Assembly: GCA_020186115.1 (NCBI GenBank)
Contig: WSYJ01000052.1
Location: 434,001-498,000 of the forward strand
Length of the DNA stretch: 64,000 nt
Direction: 5' to 3'
Source of the DNA: Histomonas meleagridis
Lineage: Eukaryota > Parabasalia > Tritrichomonadida > Dientamoebidae
In this document: positions 11,244 to 20,864 of the stretch, piece after piece
Layout: each line of letters begins with the position of its first letter
How positions within the stretch are numbered: the stretch's first letter is position 1
Made by a program: the position numbers and the translations under genes
The notes under the pieces: generated by a model
What the model was told of the DNA's origin: nothing
The model's database searches: none
What the model saw: only the letters and a program-made list of their open reading frames with translations

Positions 11244-12602
11244 ATGAAGGCTGCAAATGGAAGAGTATTATATCTTGTTGTCAAACAAGCTCTTCGTGCA
11301 TCTGGAATACAGTTTGAGATAAACAATCAAAATGCTGTTCTAATCTGGTGCGATACAGTCAAAATTGAATATTTCAATCAACTTCTTCCATGGCAAGTGA
11401 TCAATAGAATTCCATGGTCCCAAACAATGTGTCGAAAAGTACCATTTGTACTTCTTTTACAACGAGCAGCTCATTACTTTCCAGATCAATTAAAATTTCT
11501 TCCCAAATCTTATGTTCTTCCTCATGATTATGCCAGCTTTCAAGAAGCTCTTAATCTCCATGACAGAACACATATTTATAAACCTGACAAAGGTTCGTTA
11601 GGTCATGGTATCACTGTAATTCGACCAGAAGATCCTCAATTTTATGTCCCTGATAAGTTAGCTGTTGCTCAAGAATACATTGATTCATTTGTAATTGATG
11701 ATCGTAAATTTGATCTTCGCATATATGCCTTAGTTACAAGTCTTCATCCACTTACCATATACATTTATCGAGGAGGTGTTGCACGCTTTTGTACTGAAAG
11801 TGTTTCCAGCACATCCAAATTTTCTGTTCTCACAAATACGTCCGTTAACAGCAAAAATCCGGATGCTATACCGGACAAAATGACTCGGATGTTAACTGAT
11901 GTCTTTGACGAGCTTCAACGCATGGGTCATGACATTGATAAATTATGGTCGTCAATTGATCATGCGATTGTTGTCTCATTTCTCTCAGCTTATAGTTTCT
12001 TACTTAAAGCTGAGTCACAGCAATGTCCATATCATCGTTATTCGCGATGTTTCCAAATCATTGGTTGTGACATCTTGCTTGATAAGCAACTTAATCCATA
12101 TATTCTCGAAATAAATTATCGTCCGTCGCTAAAATGTAACACGCAGAACTCGCATGACATGAAATTGGGTATGCTTGTTGATGCGATACGTATTGCTGCT
12201 CCACTTGAGCCATTACAAAAGCTTCTGGATGAAAATCCCGATTTCCCTCGCGATGTCAATGGATTTTATCAATTTATCGATGAAAACCAAAATGTCATCG
12301 ATGAGATGGAAAATTTGAAAATGCAAAATGAAGCGAATAATGGCTTTAGGAAAGTGTTTCCGAATGATAATAATAAGATATGGAACGAAATGTATGATAA
12401 ATTAAAGAGTTTGCCAACGGAAACAACAGAAGAGTTCGGATTACCTTTGCAAATATTAAATCAGGACGACCGCGAAATGGCGGACGGAAGAAAGTGCATG
12501 TCGCGGTTCTTTCGGAGTGTGAGAAACATGAAGAAAATATCCGCAAAGGATTTTATGAAATTGCAGATTGTGAAACAAAGAGCTAAAAATTTGTTGCAAT
12601 AA
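11244..12602 (+). CDS. Tubulin-tyrosine ligase-like (TTLL) amino acid ligase
   Basis: A 452-residue ATP-grasp ligase of the TTL family, which adds Tyr, Glu or Gly to tubulin tails. Visible motifs: LIWCDT and PWQVINRIPW at the N-terminus, the ATP-binding loop YKPDKGSLGHGI (~112-123), QEYIDSFVIDDRKFDLRIYA (~143-162), and the C-terminal metal site GCDILLDKQLNPYILEINYR (~274-293), with Glu289 and Asn291 as probable metal ligands. These core residues are intact, so it is probably active. Trichomonads have several flagella and an axostyle, both rich in modified tubulin. The start at 11244 fits the family; an ATG at 11170 is in another frame. A tail of about 150 residues follows the catalytic domain. 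Whether it is a glutamylase or tyrosine ligase cannot be told from sequence alone. Confidence 0.85.
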   Translation: MKAANGRVLYLVVKQALRASGIQFEINNQNAVLIWCDTVKIEYFNQLLPWQVINRIPWSQTMCRKVPFVLLLQRAAHYFPDQLKFLPKSYVLPHDYASFQEALNLHDRTHIYKPDKGSLGHGITVIRPEDPQFYVPDKLAVAQEYIDSFVIDDRKFDLRIYALVTSLHPLTIYIYRGGVARFCTESVSSTSKFSVLTNTSVNSKNPDAIPDKMTRMLTDVFDELQRMGHDIDKLWSSIDHAIVVSFLSAYSFLLKAESQQCPYHRYSRCFQIIGCDILLDKQLNPYILEINYRPSLKCNTQNSHDMKLGMLVDAIRIAAPLEPLQKLLDENPDFPRDVNGFYQFIDENQNVIDEMENLKMQNEANNGFRKVFPNDNNKIWNEMYDKLKSLPTETTEEFGLPLQILNQDDREMADGRKCMSRFFRSVRNMKKISAKDFMKLQIVKQRAKNLLQ

Positions 12603-12850
12603 TAAAATAGACGATTTGAATCCGTTTTTTATAAATATTTCCAAAAGAAAAATGACAATCGCGTCAATTAATGATAAAAAGTATAAAATTATGTTACATA
12701 AAATGGCACTTTTGCCGGCGGTTATTATGAAATCATTTTCATAATGCGCATTGGCTTGGATCGCGACTTTTATGTGTGGGTGAGAAAAGATGTACTTGTG
12801 ATGTTTATTTGATTAAAGAAAAAAAAACATGCGTATTTGGAATTGATTAT
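12603..12850. other. Intergenic, M3-like match only
   Basis: AT-rich; one M3-like GGCGGTTA on the plus strand at 12717-12724, with no gene just downstream on that strand. Confidence 0.35.
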
Positions 12851-13110
12851 TTCCCTAATTTCTTTACATTGTTCAGCTGCACATGTAGATCTTGCTTTAA
12901 GAATTAAATAATTTCAATATATTGTTTATAAATATCAATTAAAATCAACAATGATAGAAAAGCTGTTTATGAAATAATTTGTATTACCTTTTAAAGATGT
13001 TAACAAAAATGATGTATCAAATAATTTAAATAATTTCCAAATATAATTTTGAAATATAAAATATAAATATTATTTTTGGTATTAACATCAATTACATCAT
13101 GTTCAAGAAG
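12850..13110 (-). pseudogene. Ankyrin block plus spacer relic
   Basis: On the minus strand a block end (LLEHDVIDVNTKN) is followed by the family spacer and a new block (GATACATCATTTTTG). Both neighbours are truncated. The stretch from here to 13570 holds no other gene I can support. Confidence 0.5.
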
Positions 13111-13569
13111 GGAATCTGATTCCCCAAATAAATTATATACATTTAAGTGAGTTACAACCATTAAATGCTGTCATGCCATTCATCACAAGTGAAATTGGAA
13201 AAACAATACTCTCAAGAGAAACACAATCATTAAATATGATAAAGTAGATAAAACTTTTTAACTAAGTGTTAAGTTTTCCAAAAGTTATAAAAAACAATTT
13301 TCGTTACATAAATATAAATATATAAAATATATATAATCCGAACTAAATTAGTGAAATCTTGAGATATTTTTGGACAAAGATTTGAAAACATGAATTCATG
13401 ATTAAAAACTCATATCACTTGGAACATATTACATTCAATCTTTTTCATGACTCCATAATGATTAATGAAAATCATGTCGAATTTTGTGTGAATGATGCAT
13501 TAAAAAATTCACATGTGAAAACCGTCAAAATTGAAAGTGTTTGTTTGAACAATTTTTCAAATTTGATTT

Positions 13570-14283
13570 TTATTTGTACCAGTAAGGATGAAGCTTTTTA
13601 GCTGCCCTTACAGCTTCTTTGTTATTAGGAGGAATCACTGTCTTGAGGGCAGCAAGCTCTTCTTTATCACATTTAAAGTCACCAAGGAATTCGTTCAAAA
13701 TCTTGATCTTCTTAGGGTAGTCAATGTTAACTCTCTTGATGATATTTGTGAATGTGATAACATCTAATGAATTGGTAAAGTTGGTTATTGTGATCTTATC
13801 AAAGAACTTGACAAAATAGAGTTCAAGGAGCTTTAATTCATCTGCGAGTTCGTATTCAAAACATTGTGAAGCGTAGTTCAAGATAATTTGTGGGTTAACA
13901 TGTGTATCAAGATATCTTGACAAAACAGCATCAAGAGTTCGGATACCATATATTTTGCTAATATGAATGAGAGGCATGAGCTCGTTATCAGTGAATGAAA
14001 TTTGGCCATTGTACATCCATTCGATAACCTTTTGAAGAAGGCCAGATGGATTGTCATAAACATGAACAATACCTGTTTTTTGCTCGTCCATTTCAGATGT
14101 GAAGGAGTTAAAGAAGAAATCTGATGAGTTAGACAAAATAGCAACGTGGGATTTGATTGATACGTAAGATGCATCATATTGGTTATCATGAACACGTATC
14201 TCGCAATCCGAAAGGAACCCGTCGTTGTAGAATGGCTTGAAATCAAAGAGTGGTGTGAAAATAAGGTCTCTTTGGAAGTTCAT
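13570..14283 (-). CDS. BTB/POZ domain protein with BACK-like region
   Basis: 237 residues. A BTB/POZ domain covers about 23-125 (GFLSDCEIRVHD, then SIKSHVAILSNSSDFFFNSF, then VIEWMYNGQISF), followed by a helical region like the start of a BACK domain. There is no Kelch or MATH domain. BTB domains dimerise, and many act as substrate adaptors for Cul3 ubiquitin ligases. The ATG at 14283 is supported by an initiator TCATTT at 14291-14286, giving a leader of only a few bases. The stop is followed by A residues (TAAAAA), fitting the trichomonad poly(A) signal. Trichomonads have many such genes; the partner is unknown. Confidence 0.85.
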   Translation of the reverse strand: MNFQRDLIFTPLFDFKPFYNDGFLSDCEIRVHDNQYDASYVSIKSHVAILSNSSDFFFNSFTSEMDEQKTGIVHVYDNPSGLLQKVIEWMYNGQISFTDNELMPLIHISKIYGIRTLDAVLSRYLDTHVNPQIILNYASQCFEYELADELKLLELYFVKFFDKITITNFTNSLDVITFTNIIKRVNIDYPKKIKILNEFLGDFKCDKEELAALKTVIPPNNKEAVRAAKKLHPYWYK

Positions 14284-14523
14284 CTAAATGACTGAAAAGA
14301 CGATATGCTAAAAATGACACTTTAATGGCTAACAAATGAGCTCTGGAATTTATTCAAATTTTTCAATTTAACGACATTCAAAAAGTCAGTGTTATTGATA
14401 AACGTTCTTCAAAAAGTGGCAAATATTGGCAAAAATTGAGAAGAAAATCCCAAAATACTTAACAAAAAAAAATATCTTATCAATATTACCTCGTTTTATG
14501 TTATAAGAGAAAAATATAATAAT

Positions 14524-15240
14524 TTAGAATTCAGTTTGTTCTGTTTCATCATCAGAATTTGAAGAACTATCTGATTCTGGTGCAAAACACTTTCTTCGCG
14601 CTGCCATTGTCTGGCTTATTATTTGGCTAAAATCATCTTTATTATCATCATATCTTATTGAAGACCTATCAACAGGCGTAACTTTCCTTAAATTGCTTTT
14701 AACATTCATAATAAAATTGTCTGTATGATCATTTGGTATTTGTGTGGAATTGGATTTTTTGGGTTCTTCCTTGGATTGAACTGGAAGATTAAAGCTTGTG
14801 CGCACAACATTTTCTTTTGTTGCTGGTTGAGTTGGCTTAGAAAAACAATTACTAACTGGGCGAGGTGCTAGATTCTTATTATTTCGTTGTTGAATATCAG
14901 GAGGAGGAGCACGAACAGACATTGCTCTGCTTGCTCTTGTTAATTGGATCTCACGTTCTTTTAATTGACTTAATTGCTGTTTAAGGATATCGACATGTTT
15001 TTTATCTTCTTCGACTTTCTTTTTTTCAAAAATTCGCTCAATGGAAGCTGATCTCCTTTTAGAGCTTCTTGCAGCAGCTGACTTTTTGGAATTTGATTTC
15101 TTTGATTGTGAAGATTTCTTTGTTGGTGTTGATTTCATTTCTGCACGAAGGATAGAATTTGCAACATCAAGATTTTCACCTCCTTTAACAAACTTAATTG
15201 GTGCGACAAGTGGACGAGTACGTGTATTGCGACTTCGCAT
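14524..15240 (-). CDS. Basic coiled-coil protein of unknown function
   Basis: The ATG at 15240 is chosen over an upstream TTG because an initiator (TCATTT, 15253-15248) lies 7 nt before it and an M3 box (AACGGTTA on the minus strand, 15280-15273) just upstream. The 238-residue product starts with a basic stretch, continues with Lys/Ser/Arg-rich sequence (~45-75) and a predicted coiled coil (~78-110, KKKVEEDKKHVDILKQQLSQ), then a polar low-complexity region, and ends in an acidic Ser/Asp/Glu tail. No catalytic domain is visible. A cytoskeletal or nuclear role is possible but unproven. Confidence 0.7.
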   Translation of the reverse strand: MRSRNTRTRPLVAPIKFVKGGENLDVANSILRAEMKSTPTKKSSQSKKSNSKKSAAARSSKRRSASIERIFEKKKVEEDKKHVDILKQQLSQLKEREIQLTRASRAMSVRAPPPDIQQRNNKNLAPRPVSNCFSKPTQPATKENVVRTSFNLPVQSKEEPKKSNSTQIPNDHTDNFIMNVKSNLRKVTPVDRSSIRYDDNKDDFSQIISQTMAARRKCFAPESDSSSNSDDETEQTEF

Positions 15241-15247
15241 TTCAAGA

Positions 15248-15297
15248 AAATGATTGTTTAACGTACAGGAAATAACCGTTGACTGCTTAACGTACAG
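15248..15297 (-). promoter_or_regulatory. Promoter with Inr, M3 and paired TTAACGTACAG boxes
   Basis: From the gene outward: initiator TCATTT (15253-15248), TTAACGTACAG (15258-15268), M3 box (15273-15280), TTAACGTACAG again (15287-15297). The two boxes flank the M3 box symmetrically, about 29 bp apart. The same TTAACGTACA sequence sits beside an M3 box upstream of the gene at 43436. Confidence 0.5.
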
Positions 15298-15575
15298 TAA
15301 AATAATTGAAAACTGTTTTTTCATATCACAAAACTTTTCGCTGTGTTTTCTCTCAGGATAATAATTTAAAAACAAATTATTTCCTTTTAGTATTTTTTAA
15401 AAGGCTAAAATACATTTTTTTTCCAAAGTCAAAACAACATCGGTATAAATTTAAATTATTTGTTAATGTTAAGTTCGTTTTGCAAAAAAACAAAAATGTT
15501 TTTTAAAAATAATGTACCACTGAAATATTTTTTAGGGGGTTTTCGAAATCCTATTAAAAATATTTTTAATAATAA

Positions 15576-15830
15576 TCATTTGTTTTTCAGAGATTGAAGT
15601 CTGGCCTCCAATTGTTCTACTTCCTGCCTAAGTGAAGCATTTTTGGCCTTAAGCTCTTCTACATTAACACCTTCTGGGTTACCAAGATGTTCTTTGACAT
15701 ATTGTAATGGATCAATTGACTCATCGAAGTTATTGTAAAGATGTGCCAGCACTTTTGTGATTGAGTCAAGCATACCACTGTCTTCAAGATACTTTCGAAA
15801 TGCTTCTCTTTTTCCGTCTTGTGTTGCCAT
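15576..15830 (-). CDS. MYCBP: MYCBP (AMY-1/FAP174) homologue
   Basis: 84 residues matching the whole c-Myc-binding protein family: KREAFRKYLEDSGMLDSITK followed by VLAHLYNN, then a short DPLQYVKEHLG motif and a C-terminal coiled coil (EELKAKNASLRQEVEQLEAR). In algae and animals this small protein binds AKAP-type helices and is part of the axonemal central pair (FAP174), so an axonemal role fits a flagellate; that is inference. An initiator TCACTT at 15846-15841 and an M3 box GACCGTTT at 15875-15868 support the ATG at 15830. Length is close to the usual ~100 residues. Confidence 0.88.
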   Translation of the reverse strand: MATQDGKREAFRKYLEDSGMLDSITKVLAHLYNNFDESIDPLQYVKEHLGNPEGVNVEELKAKNASLRQEVEQLEARLQSLKNK

Positions 15831-15840
15831 TTTTGACTAA

Positions 15841-15875
15841 AAGTGACAAAATCGTTTGAAACTATATAAACGGTC
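15841..15875 (-). promoter_or_regulatory. Promoter of the MYCBP-like gene
   Basis: M3 match GACCGTTT (15875-15868) and Inr TCACTT (15846-15841), 10 nt before the ATG: the clearest example of this arrangement in the window. Confidence 0.6.
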
Positions 15876-15933
15876 ACCTTTTAATGAATCCTGTAGAAAT
15901 TACCCCAGAAATTACAAAAGATAACATTAAGTC

Positions 15934-18280
15934 AATTAAATATCTTTAGTATTAATATCAATTCCTTCTTGTTCAAAAAGTATTTTAACTATTTCTGTAT
16001 GACCAAAAAAAGATGCATACATAAGTGCTGTTTGAAATAATTTAAATAATTTCCAAATATTATTTTGAAATATCAAATTCTTAAAATAAATTTTAAAGAA
16101 AATAAATAAATATTTTTAGTATTAATATCAATTCCTTCTTGTTCAAGAAGTAATTTAACTATTTCTGTATAACCTTTTTCAGATGCATTCATAAGTACAG
16201 TTCTACATAATTTAAATAATTTCCAAATATTATTTTGATATATCAAATTCTTAAAATAAATTTCAAATAAAACAAATAAATATCTTTAGTATTAACATCA
16301 ATTCCTTCTTGTTCTAAAATAATTTAACTATTTCTGTATGACCATTTTCAGATGCTAAAACAAGTTCTGTTCTAAAAAATCTAAACAATTTCCAAATATT
16401 ACCTAGAAATAGAAAATCATTAAAATAGATATTAAATGAAGCAAACAAATATCTTTAGCATTAATATCAATTCCTTTTTGTTCAAGAAGTAATTTAACTA
16501 TTTTTGTATTTCCTCTTCGAGATGCTTCCATGAATGCTGTTCTCAATAATTTAAACAAATCCCAAATATTATACAGAAAAAAAAAAATTATTAAAATAGA
16601 TATTAAATGAAACAAACAAATATTTTTGATATTAATATCAATTCCTTTTTGTTCAAGAAGGAATTTGATTGTTTTTGTTTGACCATAAAAAGCTGCTTCC
16701 ATAAGTGCTGTTCTAAATAATTTATAAAGTTACCAAATATTATTTTGGAATATCATTTATATAATTACCAATAATTATATTGAAATATAAAATGATTCAA
16801 ATAAATTTTATATAAAACAAATAAATATTTCTAGCATTAATATTAATATTGTTTTGATTAAGAAGTATACCAATATGTCCATTCTTAGATGCTAAAATAA
16901 GTGATGTATCAAATATTTATCATAATTTTCTAATATTTTTTAGAAACTGAAAATTGTTAAAAAAAAATATTAAATAAAGCAAATAAATATCTTTAGCATT
17001 GATATCAATATCTTGTTGCTCAAGAAGTAATAAGACGACCAAAATATATCCATTTTTAGATGCATCAATAAGTGCTGTATTAAATAATTTGTATAATTTC
17101 CAAATTTTATTTAAATATATCAAATTATTAAAAAAAAATTTATGAATAAAAGACAAATATATTTAGCATTAATATCAATTACTCTTTGCTCAAGTAAAAA
17201 ACCAAATATTTTAAAATTAATTATTTGTTCGTAAAAAATAAATCATGAATTTTTTCATTAGATTTTTTAATTTCTTCAATTTTATTTTCGTAAAGATATT
17301 TAAAGATATCATTTCGATGAAACATAATTGCACTATCATATACATTTTCAAATGATGAATGATTTTGTTCACATAAATGAATGATTTCTTCATTTCCACC
17401 AGCAACTGCATATTTACCTGTATTTTCTACATTTGCATTGTTCATAAGTAAATATTTAAAACATTTAACTGAAGAAAAAAATGCTGCATAATCAATTAGT
17501 GTAACATTTTCTTTATTTATAATTGAACATCTTTCATAAAGTGATGGCTCAATTGTTTTGTTAAAATCAAAATTTGCTTGTGATGTTATTTCTTGAGGTT
17601 CTTCTATTTCATCATTTCGAATTATTTTTGCAATTTCATTCGGATTATGTTCTTCTTTAATATATTTCTTATGAAGTTCAAAATCATTCTTTGAAAGTTC
17701 TTCATATGGAATTTTATCTGGATAATTACACCAAGACTCAAGTTTACTGCCTGATTCTTTATAATTAAAATGAATGAAAAATGGATTAACTATGTTTTGT
17801 TTGGTTTTTGATTCATGTAAATAAGAAACATTTATGTAAGGGTTGGAATAATCTTTTAAGATATGTGCTGATTTATTTTCAACTTTTTTTGAAGATATTA
17901 AATTCAATTCAATCATTTTTTCTCAAATAAAATATGATTCTTGAGTATCTAAACTAAGTAGAAAATCTTTAAATGTATTAATTAATTCATGATCATTTTT
18001 AGTAATTTCAATATGTTTCATAAATTAAGAGATAAGTTAATATCTTTCATTTGAGAAAAGATTGATGAATACATTATTTGACTGAGAATCAAGTTTGAAT
18101 AAAATAATATATGATTATTATTTGATATATTCATGGTTTCATTTATAGATTTAATAATATTATTTTCATTTATATCAAAAATAATTTCTTCAAGAGATTC
18201 TAAATCCTGAATAAACTGAATTAATGAATATTGTAATGCGTTTATCGTTGATTCAGTTTCTTTTTCATACTAAAAATATT
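15934..18280 (-). pseudogene. DUF3447/ankyrin gene with seven blocks, decayed
   Basis: An open frame at 17916-17221 carries the DUF3447 core (ELSKNDFELHKKYIKEEHNP, YERCSIIN, LIDYAAFF). Upstream to about 18280 the N-terminal region is present but crossed by a frame change and a TGA just before 17916. Downstream, ankyrin blocks run at 17079-16981, 16908-16819, 16712-16614, 16541-16443, 16371-16274, 16202-16104 and 16032-15934. Five of seven are 99 nt, one is 90 (in-frame loss) and one is 98 (frame break). Spacers are 71, 72, 106, 72, 71, 71 and 71 nt. The last block ends in a TAA where the spacer should begin. The junction with the core region is deleted. So it is dead as a whole, though most blocks keep their frame. 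Confidence 0.7.
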
Positions 18281-18613
18281 TTCCATTAATCCAAAGAGAA
18301 ATCTAAAGCAAATAAATTGAATTTTTTACTGTTAATGTTGGGAAGATGTGACCATCTGACCATGTGTTAAACGCATATAAGGAAGACAACGGCTTAATTC
18401 ATGTTACAAACAAGTCAATTTTTGTTTGAAAAAATTTCTTAATTATAATTTTCATTTCTAACCTTTTTTAATGCATTAATCTTTATGAATAGAATAAAGC
18501 AGAATGAATTTTTTTAGTATTTTTTACTCTATAAATAACGCATGCGCAGGAGTAGACATAGATATTATGCATTTGCTTGAATTAATATCCAAAATAAAAT
18601 GCTGAAAAATTTA
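18281..18613. other. Intergenic, no gene recognised
   Basis: AT-rich sequence between the VAP-like gene 3' end and the decayed ankyrin N-terminus. Nothing supportable. Confidence 0.4.
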
Positions 18614-19276
18614 TCAAATGAATCGTTTAGCAATTAAAGAAACAATAAAAATCAAAAGGCCAAAAAATAGGAGGCTATCTTGCCAACCATTGGTATTTTT
18701 ATATTTTTCTAATTCTTTTTTCTGTTCTTCGAGTTGTTCTTTTAGTGATTCAAGGTGTGACTTCAATTGATCTCTTTCGTGTTCTTTTTCTTCAAGCTTC
18801 TTTTTAAGCTCATTTAATTGCTTTTCGTCAGGATTGATGTTTTTAGAGCTTTCTATTGCCTTGTTCAAAGAAGATTTCGATTTGAATGCATTAGAAAAGG
18901 AATTCATTGCTTCTTCAGCGTGAGTTAAAAATCTGATCTTAGCGGTAATAGAATCCTTCCATTTGTCCTGATTCATCATTAGCTCAGAAATTTTACTTGC
19001 TTCTGTATTTGGAAGAACAATGTAATATTGAATTAAAAATGATATTTCTTTAATATCAGAATTAAAATCTTCAAGTACAAAGTTGAGTGAGCGAGATGAA
19101 TTTGGCTCAAGTTCACCACAAGCAGGTGAAATACCACAAAATATTTCTGTATCAAAAGTTAACCGAAATAAAATGAGATTAACTCCTTTGTTTTTTACAA
19201 CTACTGTTCCATTATTGTGATTTGATCCTAATCGACTTATAAGAAGAGGATTAGGTTCGACTAGTATTTGATCCAT
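18614..19276 (-). CDS. VAP-like MSP-domain tail-anchored protein
   Basis: 220 residues in the classical VAP layout: an N-terminal MSP domain (~1-115; VEPNPLLISRL, then VVVKNKGVNLILFRLTFD), a coiled coil (~150-195) and a C-terminal membrane anchor (~199-217, SLLFFGLLIFIVSLIAKRF). VAPs sit in the ER membrane and bind FFAT motifs of lipid transfer proteins at contact sites. An oxysterol-binding protein gene lies 1.6 kb away, but its sequence shows no obvious FFAT motif. The start at 19276 begins the MSP fold directly. The leader holds a GC-rich hairpin (19287-19308), unusual for this AT-rich genome. Confidence 0.82.
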   Translation of the reverse strand: MDQILVEPNPLLISRLGSNHNNGTVVVKNKGVNLILFRLTFDTEIFCGISPACGELEPNSSRSLNFVLEDFNSDIKEISFLIQYYIVLPNTEASKISELMMNQDKWKDSITAKIRFLTHAEEAMNSFSNAFKSKSSLNKAIESSKNINPDEKQLNELKKKLEEKEHERDQLKSHLESLKEQLEEQKKELEKYKNTNGWQDSLLFFGLLIFIVSLIAKRFI

Positions 19277-19286
19277 TCAATTACCT

Positions 19287-19308
19287 TGGGATGCCCCGGT
19301 GGGGTGCC
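19287..19308 (-). promoter_or_regulatory. GC-rich hairpin in the leader of the VAP-like gene
   Basis: GGATGCCCC-GGT-GGGGTGCC forms a short strong stem with two G-T pairs and one mismatch, about 10 bases upstream of the start codon. If transcribed it could hinder scanning or be part of the promoter. Confidence 0.3.
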
Positions 19309-19534
19309 TCAAATTTGGAATCGTTTGTGAAAACCGATAGAGCTTTACAAAACGTCACTTTTACACTTTTAATGAGTCTAACCACCATTTTTCATTGAAA
19401 AATAGCGATCGTTGAGAATCATGATTTTTTTGGATGAATTTTTTATCATTCATATACATTTTGAACGTATTCTATTTGGTTTTCTGTTTTTAAATACTTT
19501 ATATTCTATCGTTCACCACAATCGTTTTTCATTT

Positions 19535-20690
19535 ATGGCTCAATCCAACGCAAGAGTTTTTATTATTCATCATCACATGAAGATGGAGATATTGATTGAA
19601 CTTGAGCAAGTTATATTTAATCTAAATGAGGATAATTTATATTTAGCAGTTCAACAAGTAATGCAATATCCCTTATTCATTTAATTCTATTATAAGCAAT
19701 TTAGCTTACTTTGCTTTTTATTCAAGGAAAGCAGAAATCGATGTATGTTTAAAGTTTTTTGAAAAAATTCAAAACCAAGAAAAAGAAATAAACAAAAACA
19801 GTCCTAAAATTGCTAAAATTTTTATTAAATATATTTCTAAAATTAAGATGAAGCATATTACTTAATAGAGAAAATGATTGAAAAGAATTTAATTGATAAA
19901 GATATAACTAAAAGGATTAAATCACATTATTTTGCACATTACAAAACAAAAAAAGAAAAGAAAGAAAGACACTTAGGTCCGTATAAAAATACTTTTTTAA
20001 AAAATTACAAAGAACTTTCAAAGAATGATTGGGAACTTCATAAGAAGTTAATTAGAGAAGGAACCAATCCGAATGAAATAGCAAAAATAATTCGAAATGA
20101 TGAAATAGAAAAACTTCAAGAAATATCATCACAAACAAATTTCGATTTTAATCAGATTATACCTAAATCCATATATGAAAGATTTTCACCTATTAATAAT
20201 GAATATATAAATGATTTATTAATTAAAGTAAAAAAAGGTGTTACATTAATTGATTATGCAGCATTTTTTTTTCTCAGTAAAATGATTTAGATATTTATTT
20301 ATGAATGGATCTAAAGGAAGTAACTCAGGTAAATATGCAGTTGTAGGTGGAAATGAATAAATTATACATTTATGTGAACAAAATAATTCATCATTTGAAG
20401 ATGCTTTTGCAACAGCTATTATGTTTCATCAAAATGATGTTTTTAAATATTTTTATGAAAGTAATATTATTAAAATTCTTAATTTTGAATTTTTCGGAGA
20501 GAAATGTATTGCGTTTCGTAATTTTGAAATTTTTTCATTTTTGATTGAAAAAGGAATGAAAATCAATAATAGAATTATTTATGAAACAATAAAAACTGGT
20601 AACATATATTTTGTTAATTATTTACTCAAAAATAGTCAAATTCCAGAAAATGTTTTAATATGCTGTAGAATCTAAAAATATTGAACTTAA
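19535..20690 (+). pseudogene. DUF3447/ankyrin gene, decayed and truncated
   Basis: Starts with an ATG after an initiator-like TCATT. The N-terminal helices (ILIELEQVIFNLNEDNLYLA) stop at 19682. The central part (19874-20290) has ELSKNDWELHKKLIREGTNP and DEIEKLQEISSQTNFDFNQI, then changes frame at a T run near 20268. The last part (20421-20675) resumes in another frame and ends without ankyrin repeats. A second difference from other copies is an insertion near 20200 before the LIDYAAFF motif. Several lesions: dead. Confidence 0.7.
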
Positions 20691-20864
20691 CTCACTCAAC
20701 ATTGAAAACTATTTCTCCACAAAATCTTCATAAGTGTTTGAAATATTCAAAAAGTTGATGAAAAATTTTGTTTTCTCAATTTTTGAACTAACGTTAGACA
20801 TGTTTTTCAATGTCCACCGTTAAGAAAGTTTTCATGCCAAAAAGATCATAGTTGAGTAAGTATT

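Noticed and set aside
13398-13601. 67-codon plus-strand ORF overlapping the BTB gene 3' end
   Set aside because: No domain, and it overlaps a strong gene on the other strand.
15934-17150. CRISPR-like regular repeats
   Set aside because: The period is long, blocks encode ankyrin repeats and diverge, and the organism is eukaryotic.
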